Positions 7,287-18,144 of a stretch of 64,000 nt of DNA are shown piece after piece (positions within the stretch are counted from its first letter, which is position 1; each line of letters begins with the position of its first letter). The notes beneath the pieces are model-generated. The model had not been told where the DNA came from and did not search any database. It worked only from the letters and a program-made list of their open reading frames with translations. The DNA comes from Limosilactobacillus ingluviei DSM 15946. Its GTDB lineage: Bacteria; Bacillota; Bacilli; Lactobacillales; Lactobacillaceae. Location of the stretch: the NCBI RefSeq assembly GCF_001435775.1, contig NZ_AZFK01000076.1, positions 1 to 64,000 of the forward strand. Direction: 5' to 3'. The position numbers and the translations under genes are program-made.

Positions 7287-7331
7287 AAAACCGGTTGCGA
7301 CCGGTTTTAGCCAGGCGTCCCGCACCGGGAC
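7287..7331 (+). promoter_or_regulatory. Two tandem hairpins before the GRP transporter
   Basis: AAAACCGG (7287-7294) pairs with CCGGTTTT (7301-7308), and GTCCC (7317-7321) pairs with GGGAC (7327-7331). The first could also terminate minus-strand transcription. No clear promoter was found between these hairpins and the gene at 7368. Confidence 0.5.
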
Positions 7332-7367
7332 AAGAGAGAATTGATTTTTTATAGGAGAGTTTTTTAC

Positions 7368-8228
7368 ATGGCTTATTTAATTGCATTGATTCCAGCGTTA
7401 GGCTGGGGGTTCATGCCAATCATTACCGGTAAGATTGGTGGTTCATCGGCAAACCAAACCTTTGGGATTGGGGCCGGGGCATCGATTGTCGGCATCATTG
7501 CCTTTTTGATCATGCGCCCGCAGGTATCGTTAGCGGCCTTCCTCTTTTCATTAGTTTGTGGGGCCCTGTGGTCAACCGCCCAAGTGGGCCAATTCGTTTC
7601 CTTTAAGCGGATGGGGGTTTCTAACACGATTCCGCTCTCGACGGTCTTCCAACTGGTTGGGAACTCGATTATCGGGGTCTTGTTCTTAGGGCAATGGGCT
7701 GGAGCTAAGTCATTGATCATTGGGTTTATTGCGTTGCTCATTGTGGTCATTGGGGCTTTGATGACCTCGGTTTCCGATGGGCAATCAGAGAAGAAGGTAA
7801 CTACAGCGAACTTTTTATTCTTGCTGATGACGACGGTCGGGTACTGGATTTATTCGACGTTCCCGAACTTGCCGTTGGTTAAGAATCAAGATCCGGTTGG
7901 GGTCTTTTTACCGGAAGTTTTAGGGATCTTTATTGGGGCAACCTTGTATGCAACAATTACCACGAAAGGGGCTAACTGGAAGCAAAAGGAAAATTACCTT
8001 AACATTCTTGGGGGCCTGTCCTGGGGGATTGCGGCCTTTGCCTACATCTTTGCGGCCCGCGAACTGGGGAGCAACACGGCCTTCATCTTTACCCAATTAA
8101 ACGTGATTATTGCCACTTTCGGGGGGATTTTGTTGTTGCATGAACACAAGAGTGCCCACGAAATGAAGTTTACGGTCGCCGGAATTGCCCTGATCGTGAT
8201 CGGGAGTATTTGCACGATCTTTGCTTAA
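7368..8228 (+). CDS. GRP-family sugar uptake protein (GlcU/RbsU-like)
   Basis: A 286-residue, very hydrophobic protein with about ten membrane helices in two similar halves, starting MAYLIALIPALGWGFMPIIT. This start, the paired G-W-G-F and the second-half LSWGIAAFAYIFAA match the glucose/ribose uptake (GRP) family, which moves sugars by proton symport in Firmicutes. ATG 7368 follows AGGAGAG; the reading frame extends nine codons upstream but without a ribosome binding site. It is a single gene with its own terminator. The sugar (glucose or ribose) cannot be assigned from sequence. Confidence 0.85.
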   Translation: MAYLIALIPALGWGFMPIITGKIGGSSANQTFGIGAGASIVGIIAFLIMRPQVSLAAFLFSLVCGALWSTAQVGQFVSFKRMGVSNTIPLSTVFQLVGNSIIGVLFLGQWAGAKSLIIGFIALLIVVIGALMTSVSDGQSEKKVTTANFLFLLMTTVGYWIYSTFPNLPLVKNQDPVGVFLPEVLGIFIGATLYATITTKGANWKQKENYLNILGGLSWGIAAFAYIFAARELGSNTAFIFTQLNVIIATFGGILLLHEHKSAHEMKFTVAGIALIVIGSICTIFA

Positions 8229-8242
8229 TTTGATGATTAATC

Positions 8243-8275
8243 AAGTCAGGTTGCGGGGCGACCTGACTTTTTTGT
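8243..8275 (+). terminator. Terminator of the GRP transporter gene
   Basis: AAGTCAGGT (8243-8251) pairs with ACCTGACTT (8261-8269), followed by TTTTTTG. Confidence 0.9.
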
Positions 8276-8316
8276 TTTGATTTTTTTTGAAGTTTTTTGA
8301 AGTTAGGAGTAGTCAA

Positions 8317-8394
8317 AAGCGCTGCTCGCCCAGTATTTTGCGTGAATTTACGAACAAGCGCTATCTAACGAGAAGCAACCTGTAAGCGGTTTCT
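8317..8394 (+). promoter_or_regulatory. CcpA (cre) candidates before the YfcC-family gene
   Basis: TGTAAGCGGTTTCT at 8381-8394 matches the cre consensus TGWAARCGYTWNCW at 13 of 14 positions. Two weaker AAGCGCT cores lie at 8317-8323 and 8357-8362. Three such cores in 80 bases suggest catabolite control of the downstream carrier. No clean promoter was seen, so whether they repress or activate is open. Confidence 0.5.
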
Positions 8395-8435
8395 AAAATA
8401 AGAAGTGGAATTAACAGTTTGAGAGGGGGATTTCA

Positions 8436-9971
8436 ATGGATTCCACAGCACCGAAGCCGCGCTGGAAGCTTAAGATGCCCGGCGCCTTCACCATTCTATT
8501 CTTTCTGACGGTCATTGCGGTCATGCTGACCTGGGTAGTTCCGGCCGGGAGCTATTCCAAGCTGCAATACACTAATAATCATCTTCAAGTTACTTCGCCA
8601 ACCGGGAGCAAGGAAACGTTGCCGGCAACGCAAAAGACCCTGGATAAGTTGAACGTCAAAATTGACATCAATCAGTTTACGTCCGGGGCAATTGCCAAGC
8701 CGGTCTCGATTCCCAATACCTACCAACGCCTCAAACAGCACCCCGCCAGCCTGTATAGCGTCTTTACCAGCATGGTAGAAGGGACGATGCAGGCCGTTGA
8801 TATTATGATCTTTATTTTTGTTTTAGGGGGCTTGATTGGGGTCGTTAAGGAATCAGGCTCCTTTGAAGCGGGGCTGATGGCCCTAACCAAAAAGACGAAG
8901 GGGCGCGAATTTGCCCTGGTCTTCTTAGTGGCGATCCTGCTGATGCTTGGGGGAACCCTGTGTGGAATTGAAGAAGAAGCGGTGGCCTTCTACCCCATCC
9001 TGGTTCCCGTGTTCTTAGCGATGGGCTACGACTCCATCGTCTGTGTCGGGGCAATTTTCCTGGCCAGTTCGGTGGGGACGACCTTTTCGACGATCAACCC
9101 GTTCTCCGTAGTGATTGCTTCCAACGCCGCGGGGACCAACTTTACCCAAGGTTTGCTCGGCCGGGTGATCGGGCTGGGCGTAGCGGCGGTTTTCGTGACC
9201 TTGTACTTGCATTGGTACGCCCGCAAGGTCCAAGCCGATCCGACCTTCTCTTACACCTACGAAGATCATGAAGCCTTTGATGCGATGTGGTCGATGGAAA
9301 GTGATGCCGTTTCGCCAGCCTTTGACTGGAAAAAGAAAATTACCTTGACCCTGTTTGCCGTCGCCTTCCCGATGATGATTTGGGGTGTGATGGCTAAGGG
9401 CTGGGGCTTCCCGAACATGGCGGCCTCCTTCTTGACAATCGCCATTATCATCATCTTCTTGAATTGCTTTGGCAAAAACGGCCTAGGCGAAAAGCGGGTC
9501 GTGGATGCCTTTACCAACGGTTCTGCCAGTCTGGTGGGGGTTTCGATGATCATCGGGTTGGCCCGCGGGATCAACCTGGTCTTAAACAACGGCTACATTT
9601 CCGACACGATCCTTTACCAATCGACGAAACTGGTCGAACACATGTCAGGTTCGCTCTTCATCATTGTGATGATGCTGATCTTCTTTGTCCTGGGCTTCAT
9701 CGTGCCATCCTCATCCGGGCTGGCCGTTTTAGCCATGCCGATTATGGCCCCGCTGGCCGACACGGTCGAAATTCCACGCTACATCGTGGTCACGGCCTAC
9801 CAATTAGGGCAGTACGCAATGCTCTTCTTGGCACCGACCGGGTTAGTGATGGCCACCCTGCAAATGCTTGACATGAAGTACTCCCACTGGGTCCGCTTTG
9901 TGTGGCCGGTCGTGGTCTTCGTGCTCGTCTTTGGGGCGATGCTGTTAGTCGGCGAAGTCTGGCTCGCCTAA
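8436..9971 (+). CDS. YfcC-family (DcuC-like) membrane carrier
   Basis: A 511-residue membrane protein of the YfcC/C4-dicarboxylate carrier superfamily, whose members in lactic acid bacteria are annotated as YfcC proteins or arginine/ornithine antiporters. Visible features are an N-terminal helix (about residues 15-35), a soluble loop to about residue 110, then around a dozen helices. Conserved blocks include GGTLCGIEEEAVAFYPILVP, NPFSVVIASNAAGT and the C-terminal FIVPSSSGLAVLAMPIMAPL, the last two being the substrate-binding repeats of this fold. GAGAGGGGG precedes ATG 8436. It is a single gene ended by a strong terminator, with possible CcpA sites upstream. Substrate unknown. Confidence 0.88.
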   Translation: MDSTAPKPRWKLKMPGAFTILFFLTVIAVMLTWVVPAGSYSKLQYTNNHLQVTSPTGSKETLPATQKTLDKLNVKIDINQFTSGAIAKPVSIPNTYQRLKQHPASLYSVFTSMVEGTMQAVDIMIFIFVLGGLIGVVKESGSFEAGLMALTKKTKGREFALVFLVAILLMLGGTLCGIEEEAVAFYPILVPVFLAMGYDSIVCVGAIFLASSVGTTFSTINPFSVVIASNAAGTNFTQGLLGRVIGLGVAAVFVTLYLHWYARKVQADPTFSYTYEDHEAFDAMWSMESDAVSPAFDWKKKITLTLFAVAFPMMIWGVMAKGWGFPNMAASFLTIAIIIIFLNCFGKNGLGEKRVVDAFTNGSASLVGVSMIIGLARGINLVLNNGYISDTILYQSTKLVEHMSGSLFIIVMMLIFFVLGFIVPSSSGLAVLAMPIMAPLADTVEIPRYIVVTAYQLGQYAMLFLAPTGLVMATLQMLDMKYSHWVRFVWPVVVFVLVFGAMLLVGEVWLA

Positions 9972-9979
9972 TTGAGCCA

Positions 9980-10007
9980 ACAGCTGGTTGCGACCGGCTG
10001 TTTTTTA
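9980..10007 (+). terminator. Terminator of the YfcC-family gene
   Basis: ACAGCTGGT (9980-9988) pairs with ACCGGCTGT (9993-10001), followed by TTTTTT. Confidence 0.9.
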
Positions 10008-10117
10008 TTTCCCGGGAAATTTCTGCTGCAACCAGCCAATTTGTTTTAGGAAAGCACGTTCGCGTGCTACACTAGATAAAGCAAAGCATACTGATGTGAA
10101 AATGGGGGATTGATGCC

Positions 10118-12157
10118 ATGATTTATCGTCAAGCGGACCAGCAGTTTGACCTGGTCGCCGACTACCAGCCAACCGGGGATCAGCCCGAAGCAATCGCCGC
10201 TTTAACCAAAGGGATTGAAGCCGGCCAGCCCGCGCAGATCCTGCTGGGGGCGACGGGGACCGGGAAGACCTTTACGATTTCCAACGTGATTAAAAACGTC
10301 AATAAACCCACGTTGATCTTGTCACACAACAAGACCTTGGCGGGACAATTATACGGGGAAATGAAAAAGTTCTTCCCCCACAATGCGGTGGAATACTTTG
10401 TTTCTTACTATGATTACTACCAACCGGAAGCCTACGTCCCGTCCAGTGATACTTACATTGAAAAGGACGCCTCGATTAACGATGAAATTGACCAACTGCG
10501 CCACTCGGCGACGTCTTCGCTGTTGGAACGCAACGATGTGATCGTGGTGGCTTCCGTCTCCAGCATCTTTGGGCTGGGGTCGCCGGCCGAATACCAAAAT
10601 CACGTCGTCTCCCTGCGGGTTGGCCAGGAAATCAGTCGCGACCGCCTGCTGCGTGAATTGGTGACGATTCAATTTGACCGCAACGACATTGATTTTCAGC
10701 GCGGCCGGTTCCGGGTCCGCGGTGACGTGGTGGAAATCTTCCCGGCGTCACGGGAGGAAAAGGCCCTGCGGGTCGAATTCTTTGGCGATGAAATCGACCG
10801 GATTCGGGAAGTCGATGCCTTGACTGGGGAAGTGATCGGTGATTTGGAGCACGTTTCGATCTTCCCGGCGACCCACTTTTTGACCAGTGAGGAAATCATG
10901 GACGTCGCTCTGCCAGAAATCGAAGCGGATATGAATACCCAGGTGGCCAAGTTCGAAAAGGCCGGTAAGCTCTTGGAAGCCCAACGCCTCAAACAACGGA
11001 CCACCTACGATATTGAAATGATGCGCGAGATGGGCTACACTAACGGGATCGAAAATTATTCCCGCTACATGGACCGCCGGCAACCGGGCGAGCCGCCGTA
11101 TACCCTCTTGGACTTCTTCCCCAAGGATTTCTTATTGGTCGTCGACGAATCCCACCAGACAATGCCGCAGGTGCGGGGGATGTACAATGGGGACAAGGCC
11201 CGCAAGCAGCAGCTGATCGACTACGGTTTTCGCCTGCCCTCGGCCCTGGATAACCGGCCGTTGACCCTGGGGGAATTTGAATCGCACGTTCACCAGGTCA
11301 TCTACATGTCCGCCACGCCGGGCCCGTACGAAGAAGCCCAAACCGACCAGGTCGTTCAACAAATCATCCGGCCAACCGGCCTGTTGGATCCAACGGTCGA
11401 AGTCCGGCCGATCATGGGCCAAATTGACGACCTGGTCGGGGAGATCAACCAGCGGATTGAAAAGCACGAACGGGTGCTGGTGACGACCCTAACCAAGAAG
11501 ATGTCTGAGGACTTGTCGGATTACCTCAAAGACCTCGGCCTGAAGGTCAAATACCTCCACTCTGACATTAAGACCCTGGAGCGGACCCAGATTATCCGCG
11601 ACCTGCGCTTGGGCAAGTTTGACGTCTTGGTGGGGATCAATTTGTTGCGGGAAGGGCTGGATATTCCCGAAGTTTCCTTGGTGGCGATCTTGGATGCTGA
11701 TAAGGAAGGCTTCTTGCGCAATGAACGCTCCTTGATCCAAACCATCGGGCGGGCCGCCCGAAACGCCCACGGGGCGGTAATCATGTACGCCGATACGATT
11801 ACCGATTCGATGCAAAAAGCCATTGATGAGACCAAGCGGCGGCGGACAATCCAAGAAGCCTATAACCAAAAGCACGGGATCACCCCTAAGACGATCATTA
11901 AGCCCATTCAAGAGGCGATTTCCGCGGTCAAGAAGGTGGAAGACACCGAAGCCGATCAGTCGGCTGAATTTACCGCCCAAGACTTCGGCCGCTTAACGGC
12001 CGCGGCCCAAGCCCAAATGCTGGCGGAACTGACTGAGCAGATGCGCGCGGCGGCCAAGCGCTTGGACTTTGAACAAGCGGCGACCCTGCGGGATACGATT
12101 ATGGAATTAACGGCACAACAGAAAGGAAAGGGACAAACCAACCGTGGCAAACACTAA
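10118..12157 (+). CDS. uvrB: Excinuclease ABC subunit B
   Basis: A 679-residue DNA repair helicase-like subunit that verifies the lesion after UvrA loading and recruits UvrC. Visible are Walker A GATGTGKT (about 43-50), the beta-hairpin region [10 protein letters not shown], the DEAD-like box [11 protein letters not shown], helicase motifs [37 protein letters not shown] and QTIGRAARN, and the C-terminal UVR motif ([15 protein letters not shown]). The start follows GGGGGATT. It overlaps uvrA by 14 bases. A dyad AGCACG/CGTGCT lies at 10053-10068 in the promoter region; a classic LexA box was not found. Confidence 0.98.
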   Translation: MIYRQADQQFDLVADYQPTGDQPEAIAALTKGIEAGQPAQILLGATGTGKTFTISNVIKNVNKPTLILSHNKTLAGQLYGEMKKFFPHNAVEYFVSYYDYYQPEAYVPSSDTYIEKDASINDEIDQLRHSATSSLLERNDVIVVASVSSIFGLGSPAEYQNHVVSLRVGQEISRDRLLRELVTIQFDRNDIDFQRGRFRVRGDVVEIFPASREEKALRVEFFGDEIDRIREVDALTGEVIGDLEHVSIFPATHFLTSEEIMDVALPEIEADMNTQVAKFEKAGKLLEAQRLKQRTTYDIEMMREMGYTNGIENYSRYMDRRQPGEPPYTLLDFFPKDFLLVVDESHQTMPQVRGMYNGDKARKQQLIDYGFRLPSALDNRPLTLGEFESHVHQVIYMSATPGPYEEAQTDQVVQQIIRPTGLLDPTVEVRPIMGQIDDLVGEINQRIEKHERVLVTTLTKKMSEDLSDYLKDLGLKVKYLHSDIKTLERTQIIRDLRLGKFDVLVGINLLREGLDIPEVSLVAILDADKEGFLRNERSLIQTIGRAARNAHGAVIMYADTITDSMQKAIDETKRRRTIQEAYNQKHGITPKTIIKPIQEAISAVKKVEDTEADQSAEFTAQDFGRLTAAAQAQMLAELTEQMRAAAKRLDFEQAATLRDTIMELTAQQKGKGQTNRGKH

Positions 12158-14996
12158 CAACAAGATTGTGATTAAAGGGGCCCGGGCCCACAACCTCAAA
12201 AACATTGATGTAACCATTCCGAAGAATAAACTGGTCGTAATTACGGGTTTATCGGGGTCGGGCAAGAGCTCCTTGGCCTTTGATACCCTATACGCGGAAG
12301 GCCAGCGCCGCTACGTGGAAAGTCTGTCGGCTTACGCCCGGCAGTTCCTCGGTCAAATGGACAAGCCGGATGTTGATTCGATCGATGGCTTGTCGCCGGC
12401 CATTTCGATCGACCAGAAGACGACGTCGCACAACCCGCGCTCGACGGTCGGGACGGTCACTGAAATCAATGACTTCTTACGGCTGTTGTGGGCCCGGGTC
12501 GGCACTCCCATCTGCCCGAACGATCACATTCCGATTTCCAGTCAATCCCCGGAACAGATGGTCAACCGGATCCTGGAACTGCCCGAACGAAGCAAGCTGC
12601 AAATTTTGGCCCCGGTGGTGCGCAATAAGAAGGGGACCCAAAAGAAGGTCTTTGAACAGATCAAAAAAGACGGTTTTGTCCGGGTCCAAGTCGATGGTGA
12701 GACCTACGACATTGAAGAAGCGCCCGAATTGGATAAAAACAAGCAGCACCAGATCAACGTCGTCGTCGATCGGATCGTGGTCAAGGACGGGATTCGCTCG
12801 CGCCTGTTTGATTCCTTGGAAGCGGCCTTGCGGTTGAGTGGCGGCTACGTCACCGTGGATGTGATTGGGGAAGCGCCGCTCTTCTTTTCTGAACAGTACG
12901 CCTGCCCAATCTGTGGGTTTACGGTTGGCGAATTGGAACCGCGCCTCTTCTCCTTTAATGCGCCGATTGGGGCGTGTCCAGCCTGCGAAGGTTTGGGATT
13001 GAAGCTGGAAGTTGACGAAGACCTGGTGATCCCCGACCGGACCAAAACGTTGGCCCAGGGCGCTTTGGAACCGTGGAACCCGATTTCTTCCAAGTACTAC
13101 CCAGAAATGCTGGCCCAATTCTGTGCGTCAGCCGGGATTGACCTGGATACCCCGTTTGATCAGCTACCCGCCGTCCAACAAAAGCAATTGCTGTACGGCA
13201 ATGGGGATACGACCTTCCACTTCCACTACGAGAATGATTTTGGTGGTGTCCGGGACGTTGACGTGCCCTTTGAAGGGGTGGTCAACAACGTCAGCCGCCG
13301 CTACCGGGAGACCAATTCCGACTTTACCCGCGAACAGATGCGCAAGTACATGACCGAATTGCCGTGTCCGACCTGCCACGGCTACCGCTTAAATGAACGG
13401 GCCCTGGCAGTCAAGATCAACGACCGCAACGTCGGGGAGGTCAGCGACCTGCCGATCAGCCAGGAACTGGCTTTCTTTAGCAACCTGAACTTGACGCCGG
13501 CCCAACAAGAAATTGCCCGGCCGATCTTAAAGGAGATCATCGACCGGCTCAGCTTTATGCAAAACGTCGGGGTTGATTATTTAACTCTCTCCCGAGCGGC
13601 CCGGACCCTGTCGGGGGGTGAAGCCCAGCGGATCCGGCTGGCCACCCAGATCGGGTCGAATCTGTCCGGGGTGATGTACGTCTTGGATGAACCATCGATT
13701 GGGTTGCACCAACGCGATAATGACCGCTTGATTGCCTCCTTAAAAAAGATGCGTGACCTGGGCAATACCTTGATTGTGGTCGAACACGACGAGGATACGA
13801 TGCGGGCGGCCGATTACATCATTGACATTGGCCCCGGGGCCGGGGAAAAGGGGGGCCAGGTCATGGCCGCCGGTACTCCCAAGCAGATTATGCGCTCGCG
13901 CAAGTCCTTGACCGGGCAATATTTAGCCGGAAAGCAACAGATTCCAGTCCCCGCCACCCGGCGGCCGGGCAACGGCCACTTCATTACGGTGACCGGGGCG
14001 AAGGAAAATAACCTCAAGGATTTAACGGTCCAATTCCCTCTGGGCGACTTTATCTGTGTGACCGGGGTTTCCGGGTCTGGGAAATCGACGTTGGTCAACC
14101 AAATTCTCAAGCGGATTTTAGCCCAAAAGCTGAATCATAATTCGGCCAAACCGGGACGCTACCAAACGGTCAGCGGCATTGAAAATATTGAAAAGGTCAT
14201 CGATATTGACCAATCACCGATCGGCCGGACGCCGCGCTCGAACCCGGCGACCTATACCGGGGTCTTTGATGACATCCGCGACCTCTTTGCCCAAACCAAC
14301 GCCGCCAAGGTGCGGGGCTATTCCAAGGGGCGCTTTAGCTTCAACGTTAAGGGGGGCCGTTGTGAAGCCTGCCACGGGGATGGGATTATTAAGATCGAAA
14401 TGAATTTCCTCCCCGACGTTTACGTCCCGTGTGAAGTCTGCCACGGGACCCGCTACAATTCTGAAACCCTGGAAGTCGAGTACAAGGGCAAAAACATTGC
14501 CGATGTCTTAGAGATGACGGTCAGTGAAGCGCTCGACTTCTTTAGTGCGATTCCGAAGATTCGGCGGAAATTGCAAACGATCGAAGACGTCGGTCTGGGC
14601 TATGTGCACCTGGGGCAACCGGCGACAACCCTGTCAGGGGGGGAAGCCCAACGGATGAAGTTGGCCAGTGAATTGCACCGCCAATCCCACGGCAAGAGCT
14701 TCTACATTTTGGACGAACCGACGACCGGGCTGCACATGGCCGATATCAAGCGCTTGTTGGCGGTGCTGCAGCGGTTGGTGGATGCCGGCAACACCGTCTT
14801 AGTCATTGAACACGACCTCGACGTGGTCAAGTCGGCCGATTACCTAATCGACCTCGGCCCAGAAGGGGGCGAGGCTGGGGGCCAAATCGTGGCTACTGGG
14901 ACTCCGGAGGCCGTGGCCCAAGTGCCGGGCTCGTACACCGGCCAATATCTCAAGCAGATGTTGGCGCGCGATGCCGCCCGGGCCAAGCAAGCGTAG
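12144..14996 (+). CDS. uvrA: Excinuclease ABC subunit A
   Basis: A 950-residue damage-recognition ATPase of nucleotide excision repair. It has two ABC modules: Walker [13 protein letters not shown] and, at about residue 640, [11 protein letters not shown]. Two signature sequences ([14 protein letters not shown] and [14 protein letters not shown]) are present, each followed by a D-E-P Walker B. Zinc-finger cysteine pairs are visible (CPIC...CPAC and CEACHGDG...CEVCHG). It begins with GTG at 12144 inside the uvrB tail, after GAAAGG, which suggests translational coupling. A strong terminator follows. Confidence 0.98.
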   Translation: MANTNNKIVIKGARAHNLKNIDVTIPKNKLVVITGLSGSGKSSLAFDTLYAEGQRRYVESLSAYARQFLGQMDKPDVDSIDGLSPAISIDQKTTSHNPRSTVGTVTEINDFLRLLWARVGTPICPNDHIPISSQSPEQMVNRILELPERSKLQILAPVVRNKKGTQKKVFEQIKKDGFVRVQVDGETYDIEEAPELDKNKQHQINVVVDRIVVKDGIRSRLFDSLEAALRLSGGYVTVDVIGEAPLFFSEQYACPICGFTVGELEPRLFSFNAPIGACPACEGLGLKLEVDEDLVIPDRTKTLAQGALEPWNPISSKYYPEMLAQFCASAGIDLDTPFDQLPAVQQKQLLYGNGDTTFHFHYENDFGGVRDVDVPFEGVVNNVSRRYRETNSDFTREQMRKYMTELPCPTCHGYRLNERALAVKINDRNVGEVSDLPISQELAFFSNLNLTPAQQEIARPILKEIIDRLSFMQNVGVDYLTLSRAARTLSGGEAQRIRLATQIGSNLSGVMYVLDEPSIGLHQRDNDRLIASLKKMRDLGNTLIVVEHDEDTMRAADYIIDIGPGAGEKGGQVMAAGTPKQIMRSRKSLTGQYLAGKQQIPVPATRRPGNGHFITVTGAKENNLKDLTVQFPLGDFICVTGVSGSGKSTLVNQILKRILAQKLNHNSAKPGRYQTVSGIENIEKVIDIDQSPIGRTPRSNPATYTGVFDDIRDLFAQTNAAKVRGYSKGRFSFNVKGGRCEACHGDGIIKIEMNFLPDVYVPCEVCHGTRYNSETLEVEYKGKNIADVLEMTVSEALDFFSAIPKIRRKLQTIEDVGLGYVHLGQPATTLSGGEAQRMKLASELHRQSHGKSFYILDEPTTGLHMADIKRLLAVLQRLVDAGNTVLVIEHDLDVVKSADYLIDLGPEGGEAGGQIVATGTPEAVAQVPGSYTGQYLKQMLARDAARAKQA

Positions 14997-15005
14997 TTAG
15001 TTTTT

Positions 15006-15047
15006 AAGCTGGGAAGTCGCCCGTGCGGCGGTGCCCGGCTTTTTTTA
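15006..15047 (+). terminator. Terminator of uvrBA
   Basis: AGCTGGG (15007-15013) pairs with CCCGGCT (15034-15040), with an inner TCGCC/GGCGG stem and TTTTTTT. Confidence 0.9.
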
Positions 15048-15137
15048 ATTCGTTTCCCATGAGCCGTCGGTAACCGTATTCAAACGTCAGCAAAACAACT
15101 ATAATGGGGACAAGCAGAACAGCAGGAGGAAAAAGCA

Positions 15138-16082
15138 ATGAAAACAATCACGATGCCGGGTGTTGGTGGGGGGATTTCTCAAGTCGCCCTCGGGATTATG
15201 CGGATGGGGAATCTAGCCCAGCCCAAGTGTGATCAGGCGCTGCAAACCGCGTTGGCCAGCGGGATCAACTTTTTTGATGCAGCCGACATTTACGGACGTG
15301 ATCCCGAATTGGGCCGCGGGTCGTCCGAAGTGCACTTCGGGCAAGCCTTACGCCATGTGGGGGTTGAGCGGGAGCAGATCTGGCTGCAGTCCAAGGGGGG
15401 CATTTTTGCCGATGAATTTGACCACCTGACCCGCTATGAGGCCAGCCAGCAGCACCTGATCGCGGCGGTCGAAGGGAGCTTACGCCGTTTGCACGTGGAC
15501 TACCTGGACTTTTTCTTGATTCACCGCTTGGATCCCTTAGTCGAACCAACTCAGGTAGCGGCGGCCTTTGATGTCCTGCAGACCAGCGGCAAGGTGCGCC
15601 ACTTTGGGGTGTCAAATTGCAAACCTCGCCAAATCGAGCTGTTGCAAGCGGCTGTGGACCAGCCCCTGTTGGTTGATCAGCTCCAGTTTGGCCTTGGCCA
15701 CACCCAAATGATTGATGATGGGCTCAACGTCAATACCGAACTGGCGGCGACCACCGATGGCCTCTTGGAATACTTGCGGACCAAGCGGCTGACCTTGCAG
15801 ACCTGGTCGCCCTTCCAGTACGGGACCTTTGCCGGGACCTTCATTGATCAGCCGGACTTTGGGCCCTTGAACGCAGTCCTCGCCCGCTTAGCGGCCAAGT
15901 ATCAGGTAACGAAGAATGCAATCGCCCTGGCCTGGATTTTGCGCTTGCCGATGCCGGCCCAGGTTTTGATTGGGACGATGACGTCGGCCCACATCACGGC
16001 CAGTGCCGCCGGCAGTGAAGTCACCTTGACCCGGCAAGAATGGTACGACCTCTACTTGGCAGCGGGCCACCGGCTGCCGTAG
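15138..16082 (+). CDS. Aldo/keto reductase (YcsN/YdhF type)
   Basis: A 314-residue NAD(P)H-dependent aldo/keto reductase TIM barrel. The catalytic tetrad is visible: Asp and Tyr in NFFDAADIYG, Lys in LQSKGGI, and His in FFLIHRLDP. The SNCKPRQIEL block, the QLQFGLG strand and ALAWILRLPMPAQVLIGTM near the C-terminus match the oxidoreductase YdhF/YcsN group. A perfect TATAAT lies at 15100-15105 and AGGAGGA precedes the ATG. No neighbour gives away the substrate. It lies on its own between uvrA and rapZ. Confidence 0.92.
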   Translation: MKTITMPGVGGGISQVALGIMRMGNLAQPKCDQALQTALASGINFFDAADIYGRDPELGRGSSEVHFGQALRHVGVEREQIWLQSKGGIFADEFDHLTRYEASQQHLIAAVEGSLRRLHVDYLDFFLIHRLDPLVEPTQVAAAFDVLQTSGKVRHFGVSNCKPRQIELLQAAVDQPLLVDQLQFGLGHTQMIDDGLNVNTELAATTDGLLEYLRTKRLTLQTWSPFQYGTFAGTFIDQPDFGPLNAVLARLAAKYQVTKNAIALAWILRLPMPAQVLIGTMTSAHITASAAGSEVTLTRQEWYDLYLAAGHRLP

Positions 16083-16133
16083 AAAAAAAGGCCGGGTAAG
16101 TTGAAAATCCGTGAAATGACACGCCCGGTATGC

Positions 16134-16139
16134 TATGAT
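16134..16139 (+). promoter_or_regulatory. Extended -10 promoter of rapZ
   Basis: TG-C-TATGAT, with the TG at 16131-16132, lies 40 bases before rapZ. The -35 region is poor. Confidence 0.5.
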
Positions 16140-16178
16140 ATTCAAGTATGTTTTTGAGCAGGCGAAGTAAGGAGTGGG

Positions 16179-17054
16179 ATGATGGAACAGCAATTTGAAG
16201 TCGTGGTGATCACGGGGATGAGTGGGGCTGGCAAGACGGTCGCCGTCCATGCCTTTGAAGATCAGAATTACTTTGTGATTGACAATATTTTGCCCAGCTT
16301 GGCTTCGCAATTTATCAAGGTCATCAAGGCCTCTGGTGAATTTACCAAAATGGCGATGGTGATGGACGCCCGGGCCAAGAGCTTTTATACCCAGATTTTA
16401 CCGTGTCTGGCGAAATTGCGGGCCCTGCCCGATTTGAACGTGAAGGTCTTATTTTTGGACGCGGATGACGTCAAATTGGTCTCGCGGTATAAAGAAACGC
16501 GGCGGGCCCACCCCTTGGCTGAACACGATGGGGTTTTGGCCGGCATTCAACGGGAGCGGCAGTTAATGGCCGAACTGGTCAGTGAAGCGGACGTCAAGAT
16601 TGACACCACTGCGCTGACCCCGCGCAAGCTCAGTTTGCGGATTGCCGAGTATTTTGGGGACGGGAGTGGGCAGACGCCGTTCTACGTCCAGGTGGAATCA
16701 TTTGGCTTCAAGTATGGCCTGCCCTTGGACGCCGATATTGTTATGGACGTCCGTTTCTTGCCCAACCCGTATTATTTGCCGGAGTTAAAGCATTTAACCG
16801 GTAATGACCAACCGGTGCAAGACTACGTAATGCAATTTGACCAAGCCCAGCAGTTTTTCCAACACCTCCTGGCCTTGATCAAGGGGGCCTTGCCCGGCTA
16901 TGTCCAAGAAGGCAAGTCCAGTCTGACGATTGCGATTGGCTGTACCGGGGGCCAGCACCGCTCGGTGACGATTGCCAACCGTTTGTATCACGCATTACAA
17001 GCAGCGGGCTACAATACTTACCTGGATCACCGGGACGTAGCCAAAGCCAAGTAA
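16179..17054 (+). CDS. rapZ: RapZ-family nucleotide-binding protein (YvcJ)
   Basis: A 291-residue P-loop protein with Walker A GMSGAGKT near the start, the FVIDNILPS block and the C-terminal GCTGGQHRSV loop typical of RapZ. In E. coli RapZ steers decay of the small RNA GlmZ and so sets GlmS levels; in Firmicutes YvcJ is a nucleotide-binding protein with an unsettled role. It heads the conserved rapZ-yvcK-whiA block. An adjacent ATG at 16182 is an alternative start. AAGGAG precedes it. Confidence 0.95.
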   Translation: MMEQQFEVVVITGMSGAGKTVAVHAFEDQNYFVIDNILPSLASQFIKVIKASGEFTKMAMVMDARAKSFYTQILPCLAKLRALPDLNVKVLFLDADDVKLVSRYKETRRAHPLAEHDGVLAGIQRERQLMAELVSEADVKIDTTALTPRKLSLRIAEYFGDGSGQTPFYVQVESFGFKYGLPLDADIVMDVRFLPNPYYLPELKHLTGNDQPVQDYVMQFDQAQQFFQHLLALIKGALPGYVQEGKSSLTIAIGCTGGQHRSVTIANRLYHALQAAGYNTYLDHRDVAKAK

Positions 17055-17077
17055 ATTTTTAGAAGGAATTGATATTC

Positions 17078-18061
17078 ATGAGACATCGACCCAAAGTGGT
17101 GGTGATCGGTGGCGGGACCGGGCTGCCAGTCATTTTGCGCGGCTTGCGCGACCAAGATATTGAAATTACGGCGGTGGTAACGGTCGCCGACGACGGGGGG
17201 TCTTCCGGGATCCTGCGCAACTACGTCAACGTGGTGCCGCCGGGCGACATTCGCAATGCCCTGGTGGCCTTGACGAACTTGCCAAAGTTGGAACGGGATA
17301 TTTTTCAGTACCGGTTTGACAGCTCCGACCAGTTTTTGGCCGGCCATGCCATTGGCAATCTGATTATTACGGCCCTAGCGGAAATGAAGGGTGACATCTA
17401 CCAAGCCGTGCAGGAATTGGCCGAAATGATGGACATTCGCGGGCACATCTATCCGGTGACCAACGAGCCGTTAACCTTAAACGCCGAGTTTACCGATGGA
17501 ACGACCTTAAGCGGGGAGTCGGAAATTACGGCGGCCCATAAGCAAATCCAGCGGGTCTGGGTGACACCGACCAACAACGCTGACCAACACGAACCAGCGG
17601 CAATGCACGCGGTGATTGAAGCCATCCACGATGCCGACCAAATTGTCCTCGGCCCCGGGAGTTTATTCACCAGTATTTTGCCGAACCTGGTGATCAAAAA
17701 CGTCGGGCAAGCCGTCCGCGAATCCAAGGCGGAAGTGGTCTACATCTGCAATATTATGACCCAAAAGGGCGAGACCGATCACTTTACCGATGCGGATCAC
17801 GTCCGGGTGATCAATGCGCACTTAGGTGAGCACTTCATCGATACGGTCTTGGTCAACATTCAACCGGTCCCCGAAGACTACATTAACTTTCAGGCGTGGA
17901 ATGAAATCTCTGAGCCCGTTCAGCACGACTTTACTGGATTGCGCGCGCAGGGTTGCCGGGTGATTTCGGCCAATTTCTTACGTCTGCGGGACAATGGGGC
18001 CTTCCATGACCGGGATAAAGTCGTCGCGGAGCTGATGAACCGGCTCCATGACGTCCACTAA
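17078..18061 (+). CDS. yvcK: YvcK/GlmR gluconeogenesis factor
   Basis: A 327-residue CofD-like fold protein. It begins [20 protein letters not shown], the UDP-sugar/phosphate-binding glycine loop, and carries [12 protein letters not shown] and PPGDIRNAL, the family signature blocks. In B. subtilis YvcK (GlmR) binds UDP-GlcNAc and stimulates GlmS, linking carbon use to wall synthesis. It lies 23 bases after rapZ, and AGAAGGA precedes ATG 17078. The same window also carries glmM and glmS. Confidence 0.95.
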   Translation: MRHRPKVVVIGGGTGLPVILRGLRDQDIEITAVVTVADDGGSSGILRNYVNVVPPGDIRNALVALTNLPKLERDIFQYRFDSSDQFLAGHAIGNLIITALAEMKGDIYQAVQELAEMMDIRGHIYPVTNEPLTLNAEFTDGTTLSGESEITAAHKQIQRVWVTPTNNADQHEPAAMHAVIEAIHDADQIVLGPGSLFTSILPNLVIKNVGQAVRESKAEVVYICNIMTQKGETDHFTDADHVRVINAHLGEHFIDTVLVNIQPVPEDYINFQAWNEISEPVQHDFTGLRAQGCRVISANFLRLRDNGAFHDRDKVVAELMNRLHDVH

Positions 18062-18144
18062 AATTTAGCAATTGGGCTGGAGCAGTTTGCTTCCATCTTG
18101 TTCCCAACGACGGGGAATTTGCCAGCCCGAAGGAGGAATTCAAA

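Noticed and set aside
10020-10117. LexA/SOS box before uvrB
   Set aside because: No CGAAC-N4-GTTCG site is present; only an AGCACG/CGTGCT dyad, which does not match.
12280-13118. Long alternate-frame and opposite-strand frames inside uvrA
   Set aside because: They arise from the GC-rich third positions of uvrA and lack ribosome binding sites.
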